Assembly (NCBI GenBank): GCA_023436775.1 | Contig: JAEZHW010000002.1 | Location: 1-64,000, forward strand | Length of the DNA stretch: 64,000 nt | Direction of reading: 5' to 3' | Source: Actinomycetes bacterium | Lineage (GTDB): Bacteria; Actinomycetota; Actinomycetes; Actinomycetales; Microbacteriaceae | Shown: positions 8,564 through 16,952 of the stretch, piece by piece | Position numbering within the stretch: position 1 is the first letter of the stretch | How the letters are laid out: every line of letters starts with the position of its first letter | Made by a program: the position numbers and the translations under genes | The notes under the pieces: model-generated | The model's input: only the letters and a program-made list of their open reading frames with translations | Database searches by the model: none | Told to the model about the DNA's origin: nothing

Positions 8564-9649
8564 TCACTTGGCGGCGGGGGCGATTTCGGCCATTGCGGTC
8601 AGGAAGGCGGTGGTCTCCGCCTCGGTACCGGCGGTCACGCGCAGCGTGCCGGGGATGCCGACGTTCCGAATGAGCACGCCCTGGTCGAGCAGCCTACGGA
8701 ATGCTGCCTCCGGGTCCGCGACACCGCCGAAGAGCAAGAAGTTGGTGCCACTCGGGTACGGGTGGTAGCCCAGTCCTGCGAGCTCGGTGCTGATGCGGTC
8801 GCGTTGCACCTTGATGGCGTCGACCGTGGCGAGCATCGCCTCAGTGTGCTCCAAGGCGGCCAGCGCGGCTGCTTGGGTGAGCGCCGACAGGTGATACGGC
8901 AGGCGCACGAGCCGCAAGGCATCCACCACTGCCGGGTCCGCGGCAAGGTAGCCCACGCGCGCCCCAGCAAAGGCGAAGGCCTTACTCATGGTGCGCAGCA
9001 CCACGAGGCGCGGGCGCCCAGGCAACAGGCTCAGCGCCGACGGGGTGCCGGCCGGCAGGAACTCGGCGTAGGCCTCATCGACGATGACGATTCCCTCGGT
9101 GGCGTCATAGGCCGCTTCGATCGCACCGAGATCTTGCACCGTGCCGGTGGGGTTGTTCGGCGAGCAGAAGAACACAATGTCGGGCTGATATTCCGTGATG
9201 GCTGCCACGGCCACCGACGCCGATACCGTCCAGTCGTCCGCCCGCGATACGCCGACCCACCGTGCGCCGGTCCCCTGGGTGATCAGCGGGTACATCGAGT
9301 AGGTCGGGGTGAAGCCCAGCGCTGTCCGGCCCGGACCACCAAAGGCCTGGATGAGGTGTTGGATGACCTCGTTTGATCCGTTCCCCGCCCAGATGTTGTC
9401 GGCGGGGAGACCGTGGCCAAGGTACGCGGCGAGTGCCGTCCGGAGCTCGGTGAATTCCCGGTCCGGATACCGGTTCAGTCCCGGGATTGCTGCCGCCAGC
9501 TTGGCTGCGATCGCGGTGGTCACTTCCTCGGGGATCCCGAAGGTGTTCTCGTTGACGTTCAGCGAGACCGGAACGTGGAGTTGCGGCGCCCCGTACGGGG
9601 TGAGTCCGCGCAGGTCGTCGCGAATGGGCAGGTCACTGAGGCTGGTCAC
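8564..9649 (-). CDS. hisC: Histidinol-phosphate aminotransferase
   Basis: This PLP enzyme of fold type I transaminates imidazole acetol phosphate. The 361-aa protein has NENTFG near the N-terminus, WAGNGSNEVI, the Asp-containing VIVDEAYAEF and the PLP-lysine region VLRTMSKAFAFAGARVGY. I use the GTG at 9649, which gives the common N-terminus TSLSDLPIRDDLRG. A GTG nine codons upstream (9676) is an alternative, and neither has a strong Shine-Dalgarno. hisD, which normally precedes hisC, is absent; a LysM gene takes that place. Confidence 0.92.
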   Translation of the reverse strand: MTSLSDLPIRDDLRGLTPYGAPQLHVPVSLNVNENTFGIPEEVTTAIAAKLAAAIPGLNRYPDREFTELRTALAAYLGHGLPADNIWAGNGSNEVIQHLIQAFGGPGRTALGFTPTYSMYPLITQGTGARWVGVSRADDWTVSASVAVAAITEYQPDIVFFCSPNNPTGTVQDLGAIEAAYDATEGIVIVDEAYAEFLPAGTPSALSLLPGRPRLVVLRTMSKAFAFAGARVGYLAADPAVVDALRLVRLPYHLSALTQAAALAALEHTEAMLATVDAIKVQRDRISTELAGLGYHPYPSGTNFLLFGGVADPEAAFRRLLDQGVLIRNVGIPGTLRVTAGTEAETTAFLTAMAEIAPAAK

Positions 9650-9715
9650 TGATTCATCGTAGCGACCCGACCTCACCTCGCCCTGGAAACGGCGACGTCG
9701 AATTCGGCACCAGAA

Positions 9716-10135
9716 CTACTGCGCGTACTGGGCGGGAATAACCAGCACCTGGCCGGGCGTGAGCGCGGCGCTGTCCAGGCGGTTCAACCGCTTCAGGTCG
9801 TGAATCACGGTTCGCGGGTCGGCGTTCGGAGCGATGAGTTCTGCGATACCCCACATGGTGTCGCCTGCGAGCACGGTAATGGTCGGCAGATCAGCGCCAG
9901 CATCGTTCCCTGCCACGGCAGCGGACGGCGCGGTCAAGGCGGCCACGGCAAGCAATCCCGCAACGATGAGGGCGATCAGACCGCCCAGCACCTTGCGGCC
10001 TCGGTCGGTGATCCGAAGGCGAGTGGCCGGCACGCCCGAGGCGGCAGCCGGTGCGACGGCAACGGGAACCATCCGCGGACGGGCCACCGGAGTGGTCATC
10101 GGTGCGGTCGGGAATGCAGCGACGAGAGCGGACAT
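9716..10135 (-). CDS. LysM protein, ChiZ/YneA-like SOS division inhibitor candidate
   Basis: The 139-aa protein has a Pro/Ala-rich cytoplasmic N-terminus, a single membrane helix (about 48-72) and one C-terminal LysM domain (ITVLAGDTMWGIAELI to LTPGQVLVIP). That matches the architecture of YneA and mycobacterial ChiZ, DNA-damage-induced proteins that delay septation. The position, divergent from lexA, is also the same. AAGGAGG lies 6 nt before the ATG. A consensus-like promoter (10219-10247) overlaps an SOS box. Function is inferred from architecture and context, not shown. Confidence 0.8.
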   Translation of the reverse strand: MSALVAAFPTAPMTTPVARPRMVPVAVAPAAASGVPATRLRITDRGRKVLGGLIALIVAGLLAVAALTAPSAAVAGNDAGADLPTITVLAGDTMWGIAELIAPNADPRTVIHDLKRLNRLDSAALTPGQVLVIPAQYAQ

Positions 10136-10215
10136 TGCCAGCCTCCTTCAGTGCCGTAGCGGTTGACAGTTTAGGTGCACTGCTCGGCCGGGAGCACCGC
10201 ACCCGAAACTGTGTT

Positions 10216-10231
10216 TCGAATCTATCTTCGA
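10216..10231. promoter_or_regulatory. SOS box 1 (LysM side)
   Basis: TCGAATCTATCTTCGA matches 10 of the 12 defined positions of the actinobacterial LexA operator TCGAAC-N4-GTTCGA. It overlaps the -10 element of the LysM promoter. Confidence 0.8.
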
Positions 10232-10247
10232 ATCACACCCCTGTCAA
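10219..10247 (-). promoter_or_regulatory. Promoter of the LysM gene
   Basis: On the minus strand, -35 TTGACA (10247-10242) and -10 TAGATT (10224-10219) are separated by exactly 17 bp. The SOS box at 10216-10231 covers the -10 element, so LexA would block RNA polymerase directly. Confidence 0.75.
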
Positions 10248-10290
10248 GCGATGATTTGGGCGAGAATCCGTGGATTTGCGCCCGACACGC

Positions 10291-10306
10291 TCGAACAGAT
10301 GTTTGA
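10291..10306. promoter_or_regulatory. SOS box 2 (lexA side)
   Basis: TCGAACAGATGTTTGA matches 11 of 12 defined LexA operator positions. It overlaps the -35 element TTGAAT (10303-10308) of the lexA promoter. Confidence 0.85.
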
Positions 10307-10331
10307 ATCCGGCCGCGTGCTCGGATAGAGT
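10303..10331 (+). promoter_or_regulatory. lexA promoter
   Basis: -35 TTGAAT (10303-10308) and -10 TAGAGT (10326-10331) with a 17-bp spacer lie about 80 bp upstream of the lexA GTG. A LexA-box-like sequence overlaps each hexamer. Confidence 0.7.
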
Positions 10332-10336
10332 TTCGA
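10321..10336. promoter_or_regulatory. Degenerate SOS box 3 over the lexA -10
   Basis: TCGGATAGAGTTTCGA matches 9 of 12 defined LexA operator positions and spans the lexA -10. It is weaker than boxes 1 and 2 and could be a secondary operator or coincidence. Confidence 0.45.
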
Positions 10337-10410
10337 TCACCACGGCCACTATGGATTGCATCAGCAGCCACCGACATTGCCTCGGCCGACCCGCAGGAAG
10401 GGAGCACAGC

Positions 10411-11076
10411 GTGTCCAGACATCGACCGCTAACCGACAAGCAGCGTGCCATCCTGCTCGCCATCCAAGAGGCGGTCTCAACGCGCGGCTATCCGCCGAGC
10501 ATGCGGGAAATCGGCGACCTGGTCGGCCTGTCCTCGCTCTCGAGCGTCGCGCACCAGCTCACCCAACTGGAACTGGCCGGGTACCTGCGCCGCGACCCCA
10601 ACCGGCCGCGCGCCATGGAGGTGTTGCTCGACATCGCTGGCGAACCGGTTAGCGACGCGGGTGCAACCGTCACCCCGTTGCCCACCGCCACCGACGACGA
10701 CCAGTTTGTGCCGGTGCCCCTCGTTGGCCGCATCGCCGCTGGTATCCCGATCACTGCAGAACAGCAGGTGGACGAAGTCATCCCGCTCCCCCGGCGCCTC
10801 GTCGGCAAGGGCGACCTGTTCATGCTCAAGGTCGTGGGTGAATCCATGATCGACGCCGCCATTGCGGACGGCGACTGGGTCGTGGTGCGTGCCCAGCAGC
10901 ACGCCGACAACGGTGACATCGTCGCCGCGATGATCGACGGCGAAGCCACCGTCAAGGTCTTCCAGCAGCGCGACGGTCACACCTGGTTGCTGCCGCGCAA
11001 CAGCGCCTTTGCGCCGATCCTCGGCGACGAAGCGACCGTGCTCGGCAAGGTCGTCACGGTGCTGCGGTCGCTCTAA
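10411..11076 (+). CDS. lexA: SOS repressor LexA
   Basis: LexA represses DNA-damage genes and self-cleaves when RecA filaments form. From the GTG at 10411 (AAGGGAG upstream) the protein is 221 aa. It has a winged-helix DNA-binding domain ([20 protein letters not shown], about 28-60), a linker, and a peptidase domain. The scissile Ala110-Gly111 lies in GRIAAGIP, the catalytic Ser145 in VVGESMID and the general-base Lys182 in EATVKVF. The upstream in-frame extension overlaps the promoter and is not conserved. Autoregulation follows from the SOS boxes at 10291 and 10321. Confidence 0.97.
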   Translation: MSRHRPLTDKQRAILLAIQEAVSTRGYPPSMREIGDLVGLSSLSSVAHQLTQLELAGYLRRDPNRPRAMEVLLDIAGEPVSDAGATVTPLPTATDDDQFVPVPLVGRIAAGIPITAEQQVDEVIPLPRRLVGKGDLFMLKVVGESMIDAAIADGDWVVVRAQQHADNGDIVAAMIDGEATVKVFQQRDGHTWLLPRNSAFAPILGDEATVLGKVVTVLRSL

Positions 11077-11090
11077 GCGATCGGCAGCTG

Positions 11091-11107
11091 CCCGGGCGAT
11101 GCCCGGG
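11091..11107. terminator. Terminator hairpin between lexA and the peroxidase gene
   Basis: CCCGGGC (11091-11097) and GCCCGGG (11101-11107) pair around a GAT loop. The flanking GCGATC (11077-11082) and GATCGC (11107-11112) can extend the structure. It lies between two convergent genes and probably serves both. Confidence 0.6.
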
Positions 11108-11126
11108 ATCGCACGCGAGCCGGGCG

Positions 11127-11630
11127 TTACGCCTTGCCGCTGGCAGCGACCTGCTGCAGCCCCGCTTCAATCGCTTCGATCACGCGCGGGTCATCGGGCT
11201 CGGTGTTGGGGCGGAAGCGACGGATCTGGCCGTCCGGCAGGATAAGGAACTTTTCGAAGTTCCACATCACCGGCCCTGCCTTCCCACCGTCATCCTTCGC
11301 CTTGGTGAGGATCTTGTAGAGCGGGTGTCGACCACGGCCGTTCACCCAAACTTTCTCAAACATCGGGAAGGTGACGCCCCAGGTCGTCGAGCAGTAGGCC
11401 GCCACGGCTTCCTCCGTACTCAGTTCCTGTAAGAACTGGTTCGAGGGGAAGCCCAACACCGTAAACCCCCGATCGCCATAGGTGCGCTGCAATTCCTCCA
11501 GCGCCTCGTACTGGGTCGCAAGGCCGCATCGGCTGGCCACGTTCACGACCAAGCGGACCTTGCCGGCCCACTGGGCCATCGTGGTGGGCTCACCCGTGAT
11601 GGTGGTGACGGCGATGTCATCGATGCTCAT
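11127..11630 (-). CDS. Glutathione peroxidase-family thiol peroxidase
   Basis: This thioredoxin-fold peroxidase of 167 aa has the family blocks NVASRCGLATQYEALEEL (peroxidatic Cys35 in place of Sec), GFPSNQF (Gln of the catalytic tetrad) and MWNFEKFLI (Trp and Asn). In actinobacteria such Cys-type enzymes usually take electrons from thioredoxin rather than glutathione; that is family knowledge, not visible here. I use the ATG at 11630, since the upstream 23 codons are not conserved. It lies downstream of metE on the same strand with a 104-bp gap, so it may have its own promoter. Confidence 0.9.
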   Translation of the reverse strand: MSIDDIAVTTITGEPTTMAQWAGKVRLVVNVASRCGLATQYEALEELQRTYGDRGFTVLGFPSNQFLQELSTEEAVAAYCSTTWGVTFPMFEKVWVNGRGRHPLYKILTKAKDDGGKAGPVMWNFEKFLILPDGQIRRFRPNTEPDDPRVIEAIEAGLQQVAASGKA

Positions 11631-11734
11631 GGAATCATTCAACACGTCCAGGGTGCGGGTATTCCAGGGAATGGCTGCCAGATGCCGCGAGCGGGACACC
11701 AGCCGCAGCCGGTGCCCCGCTCAGCGTGGATGGG

Positions 11735-14062
11735 CTAGTTGATCGCCGCACCCACCTGCTCACGCACCTGGCGCGTCGCCGCCACCACGTTCTCCAGCGA
11801 GGCGACCGTCTCGGCATAGCCACGGGTCTTCAAGCCACAGTCCGGGTTCACCCAGAGCTGGCGGGCATCCACACCGCTCAGTGCGGTCTGGAGCAGCGAC
11901 ACGACCTCCTCGGTGCTCGGCACGCGCGGCGAGTGGATGTCGTAGACGCCCGGGCCAACGCCGTGATCGAAGCCCGAGGCCTGAATGTCCGCAACGACCT
12001 CCATCTTGCTGCGGGCCGCCTCGATACTGGTGACGTCAGCGTCGAGGGCGCGGATGGCGTCGATGACCACACCGAACTCGGAGTAGCACAGGTGGGTGTG
12101 GATCTGCGTCTCGTCGCGCACGCCGGCGGTGGCCAAGCGGAAAGAGCCCACCGACCAGTCCAGGTAGTCGGCCTGCTCGGCCTGCTTGAGCGGCAGCAGT
12201 TCGCGCAGTGCTGGCTCATCCACCTGGATGATGCCGATACCTGCCACCTCAAGCTCTTCGATCTCATCCCGGAGCGCCAGGGCGACCTGGTTGGCCGTCT
12301 CGGCCAGCGGCTGGTCGTCGCGCACGAAGGACCAGGCCAGGATAGTGACCGGGCCGGTGAGCATGCCCTTGACCGGCTTGTCGGTCAGTGACTGCGTGTA
12401 GGTCGACCACCGCACCGTGATGGCTTCCGGACGCGAGACGTCGCCCCAGAGGATCGACGGCCGCGTCGCGCGGGTGCCGTAGGACTGCACCCAGCCATGC
12501 TCGGTCACCGCGAAGCCGTCGAGGTGCTCCGCGAAGTACTGCACCATGTCGTTGCGCTCGGGCTCGCCGTGGACGAGCACGTCCAGGCCAATCCGCTCTT
12601 GCAGTTCGATGACATCCTTGATCTCGGCACGCAGGAACTCCTCGTACTGCTCCTGGGTGATCTCGCCGCGCACAAACTCCGCGCGACGCTTGCGGATTTC
12701 CCCGGTCTGCGGGAACGAACCGATGGTCGTGGTCGGCAGCGCCGGCAACTGCAACTTGGCCTCCTGGGCGGCCACGCGTGCCACATAGTCGCCGCGAGTG
12801 AAGTCGCTCGCCGTCAGCGCGGCGGTGCGGGCGCGGACCGCGCCGTCACGAACGCCAGGTGCCTGGCGGCGATCTTCCAGCGCGGCACTGGCTGCGTCGA
12901 GTTCGTCCTGAATCGCTGCACGACCGTGGCGCAGTCCCTGGGCCAGCGTGACCACCTGGCCGACCTTCTGGTCGGCGAAGGCGAGCCAAGAGCGCAGTTG
13001 CTCGCTCAGCTTGGTCTCCTCGGTGACATCGTGCGGTAGATGGAACAGCGATGTGGTGGTGCCGGCAGCGACCGACGCACCGAGCGGACGCAGCGCCTCC
13101 AACTGATCAGCGGCCTTGGCCAGATCGCCACGCCAGATGTTGTGACCGTCGATCACGCCGCCGACAAGGACCTTGGACTCAAGACCCGGCACTGCCTGCG
13201 GCACGCCACCCTTGACCAGTTCAATCCCAATAGCCTCGACCGGGGTCGCGGCCAGGGCAGCGAGATTGTCGCCGAAGCCGTGGTAGGCACCGGTGACAAA
13301 GAGCGCCGGACGCTCGCTCAGGCCACCGAGCACCTCGTAGGCGTGCTGGGCGGCGGCCTTGATCTGGGCGGCGGGTACTTCGAGGCTCTCGCTGACCAGG
13401 CCCGGCTCGTCGAGTTGCACCCAGGTGGCGCCCGCGGCAGCGAATTTGGCCAACAGTTCGGCGTACACCGGTAGCAGGTCGTCGAGTCGCTCGATCGGCA
13501 GGTAGCCCTCCGGCGCACCCTCAGCGGCCTTCGACAGCAGCAGGAAGGTCACGGGACCCACCAGCACCGGCCGGGTCAAGTAGCCCTGTGCCTTGGCCTC
13601 TTCGAACTCGGAGAGTCGACGCTCCGACGCCAGGTGGAAGTGGGTGTCCGGGCCGATCTCGGGCACCGAGTAGTGGTAGTTCGTGTCGAACCACTTGGTC
13701 ATCTCCAGTGGCAGGTGCTCCCCCTCGCCGCGAGCGATCGTGAAGGCTCCGGCCAACGACACCTGCCCGGCCTGATCCACCAGGTACTGGAAGCGCTGCG
13801 GCACTGCCCCCACGGTGAGGGTGGTGTCCAGCACCTGATCGTAGTAACTGAACGCCTCGGGAATCGATGCGTCGTCACGGCCGAGGCCGAGGTTCGCCAG
13901 GCGGTCGCGAGTGGCGGCCCGCAACTGCGCAGCCGTCTCCTCGAGTTGGGCCTGGTCGATCTTGCCTGCCCAGAAGGCTTCAACCGCGCGCTTGAGTTCG
14001 CGACGGCGTCCAATACGCGGGTACCCGAGGATGGTGCCTGCGGGGAATGCGGTGCTGGTCAT
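11735..14062 (-). CDS. metE: Cobalamin-independent methionine synthase
   Basis: MetE transfers the methyl group of 5-methyl-tetrahydrofolate (triglutamate) to homocysteine. The 775-aa length is typical. The N-terminal barrel begins ILGYPRIGRRRELKRAVEAFW. The C-terminal catalytic barrel starts near TTTIGSFPQTGEIRKRR and carries the zinc ligands in THLCYSEF and VNPDCGLKTRG, plus the homocysteine-binding SIEAARS. It follows metF by 32 bp, so the methyl donor and acceptor enzymes are probably co-transcribed. I found no recognisable SAM or cobalamin riboswitch ahead of the pair. Confidence 0.97.
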   Translation of the reverse strand: MTSTAFPAGTILGYPRIGRRRELKRAVEAFWAGKIDQAQLEETAAQLRAATRDRLANLGLGRDDASIPEAFSYYDQVLDTTLTVGAVPQRFQYLVDQAGQVSLAGAFTIARGEGEHLPLEMTKWFDTNYHYSVPEIGPDTHFHLASERRLSEFEEAKAQGYLTRPVLVGPVTFLLLSKAAEGAPEGYLPIERLDDLLPVYAELLAKFAAAGATWVQLDEPGLVSESLEVPAAQIKAAAQHAYEVLGGLSERPALFVTGAYHGFGDNLAALAATPVEAIGIELVKGGVPQAVPGLESKVLVGGVIDGHNIWRGDLAKAADQLEALRPLGASVAAGTTTSLFHLPHDVTEETKLSEQLRSWLAFADQKVGQVVTLAQGLRHGRAAIQDELDAASAALEDRRQAPGVRDGAVRARTAALTASDFTRGDYVARVAAQEAKLQLPALPTTTIGSFPQTGEIRKRRAEFVRGEITQEQYEEFLRAEIKDVIELQERIGLDVLVHGEPERNDMVQYFAEHLDGFAVTEHGWVQSYGTRATRPSILWGDVSRPEAITVRWSTYTQSLTDKPVKGMLTGPVTILAWSFVRDDQPLAETANQVALALRDEIEELEVAGIGIIQVDEPALRELLPLKQAEQADYLDWSVGSFRLATAGVRDETQIHTHLCYSEFGVVIDAIRALDADVTSIEAARSKMEVVADIQASGFDHGVGPGVYDIHSPRVPSTEEVVSLLQTALSGVDARQLWVNPDCGLKTRGYAETVASLENVVAATRQVREQVGAAIN

Positions 14063-14094
14063 GTGATTCGTTCTTTCTGCAATCAGGGTGGCGG

Positions 14095-15126
14095 TCAGCG
14101 TCGCAGCAGCGACGAGGTCGGAGTAGCGGTGTAGCCGAGCCGGTCGAGGGCTGCGCTCACCGCATCGTGGCGGTTCAGGGTGTACAGGTGCAGGCCGGGA
14201 GCGCCGACCTTGACCAAGTCGGCCAGCAGTGTGCTTGCCACCTCGATGCCGCGGTCGAAGGCGTCCTGTTCGGTTTCGGCGGCGGCGAGCGCGGCGGCCA
14301 ACGCGGTCGGTTCCGCCTCGCCTGTGAGTTCGAGCGTGCGCCGCAGCCGGGCCGCACTCGTGATGGGCAGTACGCCCGGCAGGATCGGGATGGTCACACC
14401 GGCGGTACGAGCGCGCTCGACATATGCCGCGTAGCAGTCCGCCGAGAACACCAGTTGCGTGATGGCAAGCGTGGCCCCGGAAGCCTGCTTCGCCAGCAGG
14501 GCGTCAATGTCCTGGTCAGGGGTGCGCGAACGCGGGTGCCCGTTTGGGAAGCAGGCGACGGCGACCTCGACGGGTTCGGTGGCATAGGCGTGCAAACGTG
14601 CGCCGCGGACGAGGCCAGGTAGCGCTTCGGTGAGCCAGGGCACGCGCTCCCGCTGCACCCGGTGGATCAACTGCACCAACTCTGCCGCCGTCCGCAATTC
14701 GCCGAGGCCGTCCGGGCCGAAGCCCTCCCCTGGGGCGTCCTTCGGCGGGTCCCCCCGTAGTGCCAGGAAGCTGGTAATGCCAGCATCGAGGAACTGTCGC
14801 ACCAACTGGCTGGCGCCCGCCACCGTCGAGCCCACGCAGGTCAGGTGCGCCATGGGGTGCACATCGGTGTGTTCGAGGATGTAACTGAGCACAGTCAGCG
14901 AGCGATCCCGAGTACTGCCGCCGGCACCGAAGGTGACCGAAATGAACGCGGGGTCATACTCTGCAAGCCGATCAATGGTGCGACCCAGGGCGATGGCGGC
15001 AGCGTCCGAGCGCGGCGGGAAGAGTTCGAACGACACCGGCAGGCGCGCGGCATCACCCGCGGAGGTCGCGGCGGAGGTCGCGGCGGGCGCCACGACACTG
15101 CCGGACAGGCCGTCGTTCGAGGACAT
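14095..15126 (-). CDS. metF: 5,10-Methylenetetrahydrofolate reductase
   Basis: This flavin-dependent TIM barrel makes 5-methyl-THF for MetE. The 343-aa protein has the N-terminal SFELFPPRSD with the catalytic Glu, FISVTFGAGGSTRD, the flavin-contacting LALRGDPP and the substrate segment FSADCYAAY. ATG at 15126 is chosen because residues upstream are not conserved. No good Shine-Dalgarno precedes it, and an out-of-frame Cys-rich upstream reading frame overlaps the start (see findings). Confidence 0.93.
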   Translation of the reverse strand: MSSNDGLSGSVVAPAATSAATSAGDAARLPVSFELFPPRSDAAAIALGRTIDRLAEYDPAFISVTFGAGGSTRDRSLTVLSYILEHTDVHPMAHLTCVGSTVAGASQLVRQFLDAGITSFLALRGDPPKDAPGEGFGPDGLGELRTAAELVQLIHRVQRERVPWLTEALPGLVRGARLHAYATEPVEVAVACFPNGHPRSRTPDQDIDALLAKQASGATLAITQLVFSADCYAAYVERARTAGVTIPILPGVLPITSAARLRRTLELTGEAEPTALAAALAAAETEQDAFDRGIEVASTLLADLVKVGAPGLHLYTLNRHDAVSAALDRLGYTATPTSSLLRR

Positions 15127-15218
15127 CAGACACACTTTCGTCGGAGGAACAGCAACGAGCAGCACACAACGGTGCTCCACACTGCGGGCGGGTGCCGGGC
15201 TCGGCTGTCGCTCCAACC

Positions 15219-15236
15219 ACCGCACTCGGGTGCGGT
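15219..15236 (-). other. Hairpin in the metF leader
   Basis: A 7-bp stem (ACCGCAC / GTGCGGT) with a 4-nt loop lies about 95 bp upstream of the metF ATG. Within the 218-bp gap to hflX this is the clearest structure. A TAGGAT -10-like hexamer lies just upstream on the minus strand. Role unknown. Confidence 0.35.
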
Positions 15237-15344
15237 TCGTGAGTCATCCTAAGAAGGGTGTGTGAGGGATACCCAGAACATGTCGGACTATGACGTTCTG
15301 TGGCGTCCGGGCGTAATACTGCGGCACGCGGTGCCGCGAAACCG

Positions 15345-16907
15345 CTATGGCTCTTGGACTGGCAGCGGGGTGGAAATTGACGAGGAGACGGCCGCCAACT
15401 GCGCCGCCAACTGCGCCGGGACGGTGGCAACGACGCGCGTCCCAGCCTCCTCGTAGTACTCCTCGTGCAGCACGCCACGCTCGTGAATCGCGGCAATCAA
15501 GTCCCCGCGCGCGTAGGGCACTACCGCGGTAATCCGCTCGCCCGGCTGCGGGACCAAGTCCTCGAGGCGCTGCAAGAGCTCGTCCAGGCCCTCACCGGTG
15601 TGCGCTGAGACGAACACGGCATCCGGGGCGAGGGCGCGCAGCAGCAGGCGCTGGTCCTCGTCGACGAGATCCACCTTGTTGAACACGATCAGTTCGGGAA
15701 CATCGAGCGCGTCAATGTCACGCAGTACACCCCGCACCGTGTCGATCTGGCCGGCCGGGTCCGGGTGCGAGGCGTCCACGATGTGCAGCAGCGCGTCCGA
15801 ATCTGCCGCCTCCTCCAGGGTGGAGCGGAAGGCTTCGACAAGCTGGTGCGGCAGGTCCCGCACGAATCCGACCGTGTCCACCAGGGTGAACTTGCGGCCG
15901 TCGGCAGTCTTCGTGGCGCGAACCGTGGCGTCCAGGGTGGCGAACAGCGCGTTCTGCACCAGCACGCCTGCGCGGGTCAACCGGTTCAGCAGGCTCGACT
16001 TGCCCGCGTTGGTGTAGCCGACGATAGCGATGCTGGGCACCGCACCGCGGCGGCGGTTCGCTCGCTTGGCAGCCCGGGCTGGACCGAAGCCCGCGATCTG
16101 ACGACGCAGCTTCGCCATTCGGGTGTGAATGCGACGGCGGTCGAGTTCGATCTTGGTCTCACCCGGACCACGACCACCGATACCCACACCGCCGGCAGCG
16201 CGACCACCTGCCTGGCGGCTCATCGACTCACCCCAACCACGCAGACGCGGCAGCAGGTACTCGAGCTGTGCCAGTTCGACCTGGGCCTTGCCCTCGCGGC
16301 TCTTAGCATGCTGGCTGAAGATATCGAGGATGATCGCGGTGCGGTCGATGACCTTCACCTTCACGACGTCTTCCAGGGCGCGGCGCTGGCTCGGCGCGAG
16401 TTCCGCGTCAGCGACCACGGTGTCCGCCCCAAGGGCAGCCACAATGTCGCGCAGTTCCTCGGCCTTGCCGCGGCCCAGGAAGGTGGCGGGGTCCGGCAGA
16501 GCGCGCTTTTGTAGCAGGCCATCCAGCACCTCGGCACCGGCCGTTTCGGCCAGTGCCGCGAGTTCATGCAGCGAGTTCTCGGCGTGCTCTAACTTGCCTG
16601 CCTGGTACAGACCGATCAGCACCACACGCTCGAGCCGCAGCTGGCGGTATTCGACCTCGGTGACGTCTTCGAGTTCGGTGGAGAGGCCTGCCACACGCTG
16701 CAGCGACTGACGTTCTTCGAGGTCGAGCTGCTCACCGTCAAAGTCCTGGTGGTCGGCACCTTCCGCCTGCAGCGCCTGCGCCTTGCCAAAGCGGCGGTTT
16801 CCAGCGGCACGGGCGTCGGCGGCGCGCAGCACGCGCTCTACCGCATCGTTGGCATCATCGCGGCCAGTACGATCCGGTTCTGTAGCGTCATCGCGCTCAA
16901 GAGTCAT
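15345..16907 (-). CDS. hflX: Ribosome-associated GTPase HflX
   Basis: HflX binds and splits stalled or stressed ribosomes. The 520-aa product has an acidic N-terminal extension of about 85 aa, the HflX N-domain (VVLIGLY, FLGRGKAEEL, DRTAIILDIFSQHAKSREGK), the glycine-rich linker GGRGPGETKIELDRRRI, and the G domain. The G motifs are G1 GYTNAGKSSLLNRL (about 298), G3 DTVGF and G4 NKVD. A C-terminal domain of about 70 residues follows. It is a single gene divergent from the RsmC-like gene with 45 bp between them. Confidence 0.95.
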   Translation of the reverse strand: MTLERDDATEPDRTGRDDANDAVERVLRAADARAAGNRRFGKAQALQAEGADHQDFDGEQLDLEERQSLQRVAGLSTELEDVTEVEYRQLRLERVVLIGLYQAGKLEHAENSLHELAALAETAGAEVLDGLLQKRALPDPATFLGRGKAEELRDIVAALGADTVVADAELAPSQRRALEDVVKVKVIDRTAIILDIFSQHAKSREGKAQVELAQLEYLLPRLRGWGESMSRQAGGRAAGGVGIGGRGPGETKIELDRRRIHTRMAKLRRQIAGFGPARAAKRANRRRGAVPSIAIVGYTNAGKSSLLNRLTRAGVLVQNALFATLDATVRATKTADGRKFTLVDTVGFVRDLPHQLVEAFRSTLEEAADSDALLHIVDASHPDPAGQIDTVRGVLRDIDALDVPELIVFNKVDLVDEDQRLLLRALAPDAVFVSAHTGEGLDELLQRLEDLVPQPGERITAVVPYARGDLIAAIHERGVLHEEYYEEAGTRVVATVPAQLAAQLAAVSSSISTPLPVQEP

Positions 16908-16952
16908 AGGTAGGGTTCGCCTTTCCAGCCGAGTCTAGGCTAAGTTCGCTCT

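Noticed and set aside
14095..15344. SAM, cobalamin or T-box riboswitch ahead of metF-metE
   Set aside because: The leader contains only a small hairpin and none of the conserved cores of SAM-I, SAM-II, SAM-IV or cobalamin riboswitches that I could recognise.
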